A stretch of 5,043 bases of DNA from an uncultured Desulfomonile sp. (GTDB lineage: Bacteria > Desulfobacterota > Desulfomonilia > Desulfomonilales > Desulfomonilaceae), in contig CAIXMD010000218.1 in assembly GCA_903920415.1 (NCBI GenBank), forward strand, positions 1 to 5,043, in the 5' to 3' direction. The translations under genes were made by a program, and so were the position numbers. Within the stretch, counting starts at the first letter, position 1; every line of letters starts with the position of its first letter. Under the pieces are notes generated by a model. The model did not search any database. It was not told the origin of the DNA and worked only from the letters and a program-made list of their open reading frames with translations. Shown piece after piece: positions 1-5,043 of the stretch.

Positions 1-37
1 CGTCCGCTTGGGACAGGATTCCTGGCATTACTCTCAT
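1..37 (-). CDS. 5' end of an unidentified gene downstream of the transporter pair (partial)
   Basis: Only the first 12 codons are in the window, reading MRVMPGILSQAD before the left edge. The start at 37 was chosen because AAGGAGGTG, almost the full anti-16S complement, lies on the minus strand at 44-52 with six bases between its GGAGG core and the ATG. The gene runs in the same direction as the two exporters but is separated from them by 206 bases, so it may be a later cistron or have its own promoter. No family can be recognised from 12 residues. In NHLP-type loci neighbours include precursor peptides, HlyD-like adaptors and maturation enzymes, but that is context only. A second in-frame ATG lies three codons further on, too far from the Shine-Dalgarno to be preferred. 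Another frame is also open here, from an ATG at 125, but it lacks a ribosome binding site. Confidence 0.55.
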   Translation of the reverse strand, partial: MRVMPGILSQAD

Positions 38-81
38 TCTGCACCTCCTTATGGTGCCTCTCTCTTATCAAAATCCTGTCC
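11..81. repeat. 10-bp perfect inverted repeat enclosing a ribosome binding site and start codon
   Basis: GGACAGGATT at 11-20 is the exact reverse complement of AATCCTGTCC at 72-81. The 51 bases between the arms contain the Shine-Dalgarno hairpin (41-57) and the ATG at 37, and the left arm falls in codons 6-9 of the gene starting there. In a minus-strand transcript the arms could pair into an outer stem with the translation start in its loop. Alternatively they could be paired protein-binding half-sites, though a 61-base centre-to-centre spacing is wide for one dimer. Confidence 0.5.
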
Positions 82-243
82 TCTTGTCGCGCTAAATTTA
101 TTCCCCTAAGTAAATCATCTCTCATGCCCCACAAATGGTGCGGAAAGTAAGCAGTGTACAATGAAGTAGAAAGAATTAGGTAGGGTCAGAAGGCAAAGGA
201 TCACTGATTCCGTTGTACTTTTGAGAATAGGTCATATCGTGGT
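38..243. other. Intergenic spacer between the ABC exporter gene and the next gene
   Basis: This 206-base spacer follows the TGA stop at 244-246. Just past the stop I see no stable GC-rich hairpin with a following T run, so no intrinsic terminator can be called. The part nearer the next gene is AT-rich, with the 8-base palindrome TAAATTTA at 93-100, then the inverted repeat and ribosome binding site described separately. Possible promoter hexamers on the minus strand (for example TTGTAC near 157-162, or TTTACT with TAAATT around 95-115) have poor matches or wrong spacing, so none is called. The length is more than a simple operon gap needs, and it could hold a promoter or a structured leader. 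Confidence 0.5.
41..57 (-). promoter_or_regulatory. Ribosome binding site inside a small hairpin
   Basis: On the minus strand 57-41 reads GCACC-ATAAGGA-GGTGC: a 5-bp perfect stem with a 7-base loop. The Shine-Dalgarno AAGGAGGTG (52-44) runs from the loop into the 3' arm, so the folded form would partly hide it from the ribosome. It serves the ATG at 37. The sequence and complementarity are seen directly; control of translation is inference, and a 5-bp stem alone is only moderately stable. Confidence 0.5.
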
Positions 244-3207
244 TCAAGTGAGTTGACGCTTGGCAAGATCGCTGAACAAACCTTCTTTGGACATGAGCGT
301 GTCATATGTCCCCATTTCGGTTATTTCGCCTTCCATGATTACACAAATTAAGTCTGCATGCCTAATCGTGCTTAGGCGATGGGCTATAACTATACGGGTC
401 GCTTTAAGGTTATCCAGGCTGCGGCTTACCCACGCTTGACTCTGGTTGTCCAAAGCGCTCGTGGCTTCGTCGAAGAATAGAAAAGCCGGGCGTCTCACTA
501 TGGCTCGCGCGACCAGCAACCGTTGTCGCTGTCCACCAGAAATGCCATCCCCTCCCTCGCCAATGACAGTTTGCATCCCCATCGGCATGGCGTTGATGTC
601 CTCATCCAGGTGCACCATGCGAGCCGCCTCCCACGCGTCGTCCATGGTTAAAAGACTCGAGCCGACGATATTCTCGAATATGCTTCCCGCAAAAAGGGTT
701 CCGTTCTGAAGAACCACTCCGATTTGACGCCTCACAGCCTGGACGTCGAGTTGGCTCAAGTCCTGTCGGTCGTACAGGATAGCTCCTGACTCAGGTGGCT
801 CAAATCCCAAGAGGAGCCTGAGCAGAGTCGATTTACCCGAACCGGAAGGCCCTACAAATGCTACGAATTGTCGAGGTCGTATTTCCAGAGAAATTTTCTT
901 GATAATCAGGGGACTATCGGGACTGTAACGGAAAGATATCTCTACAAGCTCTACGGAGCCCCGCAATTCACCGGGACCAGCGCATCCGGGTCTAACTTCA
1001 GGCAAGGTCTCCAGAATCGGTTTAGTTCGCTCGTACAGCGGCTGAACCGACATCATGGGATACAGCGAGGTAAGTGTTGCGTGCGCAGAAGAAAGCACCG
1101 TTGTAAAAGCACTGACAAAAGCCAGAAACTCACCCGATGTCATGCTGTGGAGAGCCCGGTCTCCGCTCCAGAAGACCCATGCGAACATCACTAGTGTTCC
1201 CAGCAGTGAAAGAGACCTCGCAACAACGCCGAGAACGTTTCCGGCAAACCCGGACTTGAACGCCAGTTCCTTCTGTTTGGAAAAACTGGTGGCCCAAATG
1301 TTGAACGCCCTTCTTTCGGCCGCATTAACCCGCAGCTTGGCGATGCCGATGATTACCTGGAGGTTAAACGCCTGAATCTTCCCAATCAGATCATACAAAG
1401 GACGTTGGTATTGAAATTGGAAAGCGAAACACACAAAGGGAATGATCAATGATACGAGCATTACCACTATGGCAACAATAGCCAACTCCAGGCTGTAGAA
1501 AAAAAGCAGTCCAACTTGAAAGACAGAGAAAAACATCGATATGACAGTTGTAACAGCGGCCCCAGAGATCACCTGGCGCATCTGGTCAATACCGAGAGAC
1601 CGGTTGGCGAGATCTCCCGCCGCGTACTTTCTGAAAAAGGCCACCGGAAGGTCCAGAAGCCTATCCCAGACCGCCGACTGAATTGCCCAACTGGTCTTCC
1701 CTTCAATCCGCAGTTGCGCTATAGCTTGCACAAGCTGAAAGAGGGTCATGCAAATGGCCGCTACTATGAATCCGACCACGAGTGTGAGCAGTTGACTTCG
1801 GTCTTCGCTCGGAATGATATCGTCCAAGAGAATGCCGGTAGCAATGGGTGTGATGAGTGAGAGGATGCCCACAAGCGCCGCCATTCCGAAAGTTCTCCAG
1901 AGATCGGCCTTGCACCCTCTCATGCCGAACCTGATCAAATCCCACGGTCTAATAGGCTTATCAGGAAATGGAATGTGAAACGAGTAACCCATCGGTCCAA
2001 TTTCAGCAGCTACCTTGGCGGTCACCCTGATTTGTGTTTCCTGTTGAGGGTCCCGGAGCATGTAGACTCCCGGCTTAATGTCCAAAAGAGCTACCGGTCT
2101 GCCATCTTGGACCATGAAACCCAACAGGGGGCCGTGATCCTCCTGCCACCATTTACCTCTTAGGAGGACTTCACGGAATCGAACCTGTGATGCCTGCGAG
2201 ATTCTTCGTAAAGGGTCGATCTTTTCTGTCCCACTTTTCGAACCTTGACGCATAGTGACGCCAAGCTTTGCTCCGACTAGTTGACAAGCGTCAAAAAGGG
2301 GATCGCCCTTCAGTTCTACAGATACCTTCTTTTTTTTGACGATCACATCACTCAGACTATCAAGCGCTGATCGGAAGAGCCTCCTTTGATCCTCTTCTTC
2401 TCGAATGAGCATGCTGGACTGAGTGGCGAGCTTCTCCTTTTGCTGTAGACTAATCACGCTGCTCAAAAGGGAGTGGAAAACTTTCAAGGCTGCCCATGGC
2501 GCCTCGTTGTGGGCAAAGAGATCCGAAGATGCCTCAGCGTTAATCTGAGCATGGCCAGACGCTACGAGCCATGTACTCGGACAAATTGGAATGATCCAGC
2601 CTGGGGTTATCTCCAACATGTCACTGTAGCCCATGAATTTCGTATTGCCCTGGATCTGAGTCACCCATACCAGTCCCTTGTTGACTCCCATGACGGCGCA
2701 ATCGTCAAACTCCAACGATTGTCCCGGTTCAATCTCCACGAAAGACATCGGAGGAGGGCCCCGAAAAGAAAGCTCAGCAGAAAGGTCTTCAACCCAATTC
2801 TCAATGAGTTCCACTAACACCTTTGGAGATTCGGCGCTTAGGCCAGGCTCCCGAAGCTGTTCCCATGTCAGTTCGATCAGTTCCGTCTCAGGACCGGATA
2901 CGGCAATGAATGCCATGTCTTCCTGCGTTGATTCAGGAGAGAATCCTAATAACAGATGACCGGCCTGAACACGGGCCACGTGCAATCTACGGCCGATTGG
3001 ATCGGAATCCTGAATTCGTGTAGCAAAGATATCTACCTGGCCGGCAGAAACCAGCCGGACTACTTTCTCATCATTCAGAAGTATGGGACGATTGCCTCCC
3101 CGTTTGATTTTTCGACCCACGGCGGCAAAGTTTTTAAGCATTTCCCGCATATCTCCGGTTGCCTCGCCGGGCAGCCCGTCAACGGGGGATGATAGGTTTT
3201 CGACCAT
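244..3207 (-). CDS. NHLP-type bacteriocin/RiPP export ABC transporter, permease/ATPase subunit without active peptidase
   Basis: This inner-membrane half-transporter is predicted to pair with the peptidase-bearing subunit encoded upstream and export a leader-cleaved peptide. The 987 residues divide as follows. Residues 40-110 and 150-228 look like two cupin or cyclic-nucleotide-binding-like beta segments (V-x-x-G-x-V patterns). Residues 239-294 form a charged helical linker ending in KKKK. Residues 300-428 resemble a C39 peptidase fold without its catalytic Cys/His. Transmembrane helices lie near 438-460, 473-495, 551-573, 575-596 and two within 655-715. The ATPase domain begins near 750, with Walker A GPSGSGKST 786-794, Q-loop Gln834, signature SGGQRQR 890-896, Walker B FLFFDE 909-914 and switch His943, all intact. 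The ATG at 3207 directly follows the upstream stop and has AAGGA seven bases before it. The length suits the long form of this family. The family call is from recognised layout and motifs; the cargo is unknown. Confidence 0.88.
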   Translation of the reverse strand: MVENLSSPVDGLPGEATGDMREMLKNFAAVGRKIKRGGNRPILLNDEKVVRLVSAGQVDIFATRIQDSDPIGRRLHVARVQAGHLLLGFSPESTQEDMAFIAVSGPETELIELTWEQLREPGLSAESPKVLVELIENWVEDLSAELSFRGPPPMSFVEIEPGQSLEFDDCAVMGVNKGLVWVTQIQGNTKFMGYSDMLEITPGWIIPICPSTWLVASGHAQINAEASSDLFAHNEAPWAALKVFHSLLSSVISLQQKEKLATQSSMLIREEEDQRRLFRSALDSLSDVIVKKKKVSVELKGDPLFDACQLVGAKLGVTMRQGSKSGTEKIDPLRRISQASQVRFREVLLRGKWWQEDHGPLLGFMVQDGRPVALLDIKPGVYMLRDPQQETQIRVTAKVAAEIGPMGYSFHIPFPDKPIRPWDLIRFGMRGCKADLWRTFGMAALVGILSLITPIATGILLDDIIPSEDRSQLLTLVVGFIVAAICMTLFQLVQAIAQLRIEGKTSWAIQSAVWDRLLDLPVAFFRKYAAGDLANRSLGIDQMRQVISGAAVTTVISMFFSVFQVGLLFFYSLELAIVAIVVMLVSLIIPFVCFAFQFQYQRPLYDLIGKIQAFNLQVIIGIAKLRVNAAERRAFNIWATSFSKQKELAFKSGFAGNVLGVVARSLSLLGTLVMFAWVFWSGDRALHSMTSGEFLAFVSAFTTVLSSAHATLTSLYPMMSVQPLYERTKPILETLPEVRPGCAGPGELRGSVELVEISFRYSPDSPLIIKKISLEIRPRQFVAFVGPSGSGKSTLLRLLLGFEPPESGAILYDRQDLSQLDVQAVRRQIGVVLQNGTLFAGSIFENIVGSSLLTMDDAWEAARMVHLDEDINAMPMGMQTVIGEGGDGISGGQRQRLLVARAIVRRPAFLFFDEATSALDNQSQAWVSRSLDNLKATRIVIAHRLSTIRHADLICVIMEGEITEMGTYDTLMSKEGLFSDLAKRQLT
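2291..2337 (-). other. A8 run with an in-frame A-AAA-AAG slippery heptamer inside the second exporter gene
   Basis: Codons 291-293 (Lys-Lys-Lys) are AAA AAA AAG, containing A-AAA-AAG in the zero frame at 2335-2329, the same heptamer used in E. coli dnaX. A -1 shift there would add 12 residues and stop at TGA 2293-2291, giving a protein of about 305 residues with only the two beta-barrel-like segments and the linker. A small hairpin (AAGGG-CGATC-CCCTT, 2310-2296) follows, but 18 bases downstream, which is farther than in known frameshift sites, and no Shine-Dalgarno-like stimulator precedes it. The heptamer is seen; its use is speculative. Confidence 0.2.
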
Positions 3208-5043
3208 CTACGTTTCCTTCACCAACCCTGCGTAGTAACCACCAAGCTCCATGAGTTCCTCGTGCGTACCTCGCTCAGTGACTCTACCTTTTTGCAGGAC
3301 TATGATTTCATCACAATCTCGAATCGTGCTCAGCCTGTGCGCTATAATCAGACAGGTGCAGCCTCTCCGTCGCAAATTGTCATCTACGGCCTTCTCCGTG
3401 ATCGGGTCCAAAGCGCTTGTGGCCTCATCCAAGATCAATATCGTCGGCTCCATGGCCAGCGCTCGGGCTATTTCCAACCGCTGACGCTGGCCTCCGCTAA
3501 AGTTTCGTCCAGCTTCCAGAACTGGATCGTGATATCCTTTGTGGCGGGCGCTGATGTCTTCGTGAATGCATGCGTCCTTTGCGGCCTGCACGACGACCTC
3601 ATCAGTTATGCTCTCATTCCACAGAACAATATTATCTCGAATGGTACCCTCGAATAAAAAAATATCCTGATCTACCTTTGTCAGTGAATTTGACATGATA
3701 AGCCTCGGAATCTCCGACCTTGGTTTACCATCAAAAAGGATATTTCCATCCCGTGGAACGTATAAACCGACCGCCAGGTTACCGAGCGTTGATTTGCCGC
3801 TTCCAGAAGCGCCGACAAGCGCAACACGACTGCCTGGATTAACGGTAAGGCTGAATTTATCGATAAATGCCTCATCAAACGCGCCGTAGGCGAAAGCGAC
3901 ATCTCGGAATTCGATCTTGCCTGCCAGTTTTGTCGAACTATCCGGGTCAGGGCTCAGCGCCTCCGTCTTCTCCAGTTCCTGGTCCACTTTGTTTGCAAGC
4001 ACATCATCGAGCCTGGCAAGATCACCTTCTACCTCCTGCAATTGGCTACCCAGACCTACCAGGCTGTTAACGGGCTGAGTGAACCCAGACATCAGGATCT
4101 GAAACGCCATCAAGTCGCCGATAGTGAATGTACCACCCATTACCAGGAGTCCTCCAAAGCCCAATACGGCTATGGCGTTGAACGATGACAACAGAGGGGG
4201 AACTCGCTCCAAGAGAGTTGACCAGAGGCCAAGATCCTGGATCGAGTTGGTCGTCTTTGCCTGATAGCCCGCCCAGCGAGCAAAGAAATCAGCCTCACTT
4301 CCGGTGGACTTGAGTGTCTCGATCATGCTCAGGCCCGACATGGTCACTCCCAGCAGCTTGCCATTTTCCTGCAACAATCTTTTATTCAAATCCTTACGCT
4401 TGCGTGAAACGAAATGGAGTGCCAAAAGGTTCAAAATCACACCTATAAAACCCACTGACGTAAGAAACACGCTGTAATCAAGCATGACGCAGAGATAAAA
4501 GACGGCCGTCAGACAACCCAGCATCGTGATCGACAATTGTCCTGACAACAGCGAAGCGACCCTATCGTTCAGCGATACTCGCGATTGAACCTCTCCACTG
4601 TATCGCTGGGCGAAGAAAGTTATTGGGAGCCTCAAAAGGTGCTCGAAGAACTTGGCTGAACTACTGATTGCAAGTTTGGTGTTTAATCTCAGGAGCACAT
4701 TTTGTTGTAACCATGTCACGGCTATTTGAATAATCAGAGTCAACAGCATCATCCACAGCAGCGCCTTGAGCCAGTGGACATCGCGACCGACGAGATAGTG
4801 ATCTACGTAAACCTTGGTGTACGTCGGCACAACCAGCCCGATCACGGTTATGCAAAGGCCCGTTATAATTGCATAGATGAGAGCGGTAGCCATCCCTTTG
4901 GCTCGCCTCTTCAATGATCCCAAAACGCTGGGACGTTGCCCGCCTTCTCTAAATTCAGGACCTTTTTCAAAAATCAGGGCGACTCCGCTAAGATTTCGAT
5001 CCAACTCTTTGTATCCTACCGTTCTAGGCCCTTCTGCCGGATC
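3208..5043 (-). CDS. NHLP-type bacteriocin/RiPP export ABC transporter, C39 peptidase/permease/ATPase subunit (5' end missing)
   Basis: This half-transporter removes double-glycine leaders from precursor peptides with an N-terminal C39 cysteine protease and exports the product using ATP. The frame stays open to the right edge, giving 611 visible residues. The first are DPAEGPRTVGYKELDRN, the typical end of a C39 domain, so the TTG at 5004 is not the start and roughly 100 or more residues, including the catalytic Cys and His, lie outside. Numbered from the edge, membrane helices are near 53-73, 94-112, 170-188 and 191-210, with two more around 283-328. The RLPITFFAQRYSGE stretch (138-151) is typical of these exporters. 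The ATPase motifs are complete: Walker A GASGSGKST 411-419, Gln459, SGGQRQR 516-522, Walker B ILILDE ending Asp539-Glu540, and His569. Its TAG abuts the start of the partner subunit. The usual family length is about 700 residues. The cargo cannot be told. Confidence 0.88.
   Translation of the reverse strand, partial: DPAEGPRTVGYKELDRNLSGVALIFEKGPEFREGGQRPSVLGSLKRRAKGMATALIYAIITGLCITVIGLVVPTYTKVYVDHYLVGRDVHWLKALLWMMLLTLIIQIAVTWLQQNVLLRLNTKLAISSSAKFFEHLLRLPITFFAQRYSGEVQSRVSLNDRVASLLSGQLSITMLGCLTAVFYLCVMLDYSVFLTSVGFIGVILNLLALHFVSRKRKDLNKRLLQENGKLLGVTMSGLSMIETLKSTGSEADFFARWAGYQAKTTNSIQDLGLWSTLLERVPPLLSSFNAIAVLGFGGLLVMGGTFTIGDLMAFQILMSGFTQPVNSLVGLGSQLQEVEGDLARLDDVLANKVDQELEKTEALSPDPDSSTKLAGKIEFRDVAFAYGAFDEAFIDKFSLTVNPGSRVALVGASGSGKSTLGNLAVGLYVPRDGNILFDGKPRSEIPRLIMSNSLTKVDQDIFLFEGTIRDNIVLWNESITDEVVVQAAKDACIHEDISARHKGYHDPVLEAGRNFSGGQRQRLEIARALAMEPTILILDEATSALDPITEKAVDDNLRRRGCTCLIIAHRLSTIRDCDEIIVLQKGRVTERGTHEELMELGGYYAGLVKET
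3215..3219 (-). promoter_or_regulatory. Shine-Dalgarno for the second exporter gene, within the end of the first
   Basis: AAGGA on the minus strand lies seven bases before the ATG at 3207, within the last codons (Lys-Glu-Thr) of the upstream gene. The intervening bases include that gene's TAG stop, which directly abuts the ATG. This fixes the start choice over the later in-frame ATGs at codons 20 and 23, and suggests translational coupling of the two subunits. Confidence 0.75.

Noticed and set aside
1..125. Minus-strand frame open from an ATG at 125 to the left edge (about 41 codons, starting MRDDLLRGINLARQ), overlapping the start of the partial gene in another frame.
   Set aside because: It has no Shine-Dalgarno upstream, and it runs across the strong ribosome binding site and ATG at 37, which mark a different frame. 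It could be real if the true downstream gene uses this frame; sequence left of the window would decide.
188..215. Imperfect inverted repeat GGATCA-C-TGATTCC just after the stop of the second exporter gene, considered as a terminator.
   Set aside because: The loop would be a single base with a bulge in one arm, and no T run follows in the minus-strand direction.
2291..2310. Hairpin AAGGG-CGATC-CCCTT followed by TTT on the minus strand, resembling an intrinsic terminator inside the second exporter gene.
   Set aside because: The stem is only five or six pairs and the T run is short and partly used in the stem. It lies mid-gene in an intact frame, so termination there is unlikely.
868..2817. Several plus-strand open frames of 62-114 codons opposite the second exporter gene (for example 868-1194, 1516-1860, 2473-2817).
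   Set aside because: They lie antisense to a gene with clear domain conservation, show no recognisable motifs and have low-complexity-looking translations. They are shadows of the real frame.
448..3423. Near-identical 18-base stretches at 448-465 and 3406-3423 (17 of 18 the same).
   Set aside because: Both encode the conserved Ala-Thr-Ser-Ala-Leu-Asp after Walker B in the two ATPase domains. This is paralogous protein conservation, not a mobile or regulatory repeat.

Overview
The window holds two adjacent ABC exporter genes on the minus strand. They match the two-ATPase export cassette of the NHLP/NHLM family (nitrile-hydratase-leader-peptide bacteriocin or RiPP export). Reading in the direction of transcription (right to left), the first gene (3208-5043) is a C39-peptidase/permease/ATPase subunit whose N-terminus lies beyond the right edge. 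The second (244-3207, complete, 987 aa) is the partner permease/ATPase subunit with a long N-terminal extension. The TAG stop of the first directly abuts the ATG of the second, so they form one transcription and probably one translation unit.

The left 243 bases hold a 206-base spacer and the first 12 codons of another minus-strand gene starting at 37. That gene has a near-perfect Shine-Dalgarno sequence, which sits in a small hairpin enclosed by a 10-bp inverted repeat. Its product cannot be identified from what is visible.

How the parts would work (family knowledge plus inference): the C39 domain of the first protein cuts a precursor peptide after a double-glycine leader, and the two half-transporters, each with one membrane domain and one intact nucleotide-binding domain, pair to move the peptide out. 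The second protein replaces the peptidase with two beta-barrel-like segments, a charged helical linker and a region that looks like a dead C39 fold. The usual third component, an HlyD-type adaptor, and the precursor peptide are not in the window.

Organism: base composition is mixed and codon use is unremarkable. NHLP cassettes are mainly known from Gram-negative-type bacteria such as cyanobacteria, proteobacteria and other environmental phyla. Nothing here fixes a genus. No tRNA, rRNA, CRISPR array, insertion sequence or convincing terminator was seen. The many shorter open frames inside the two transporter genes are out-of-frame shadows.
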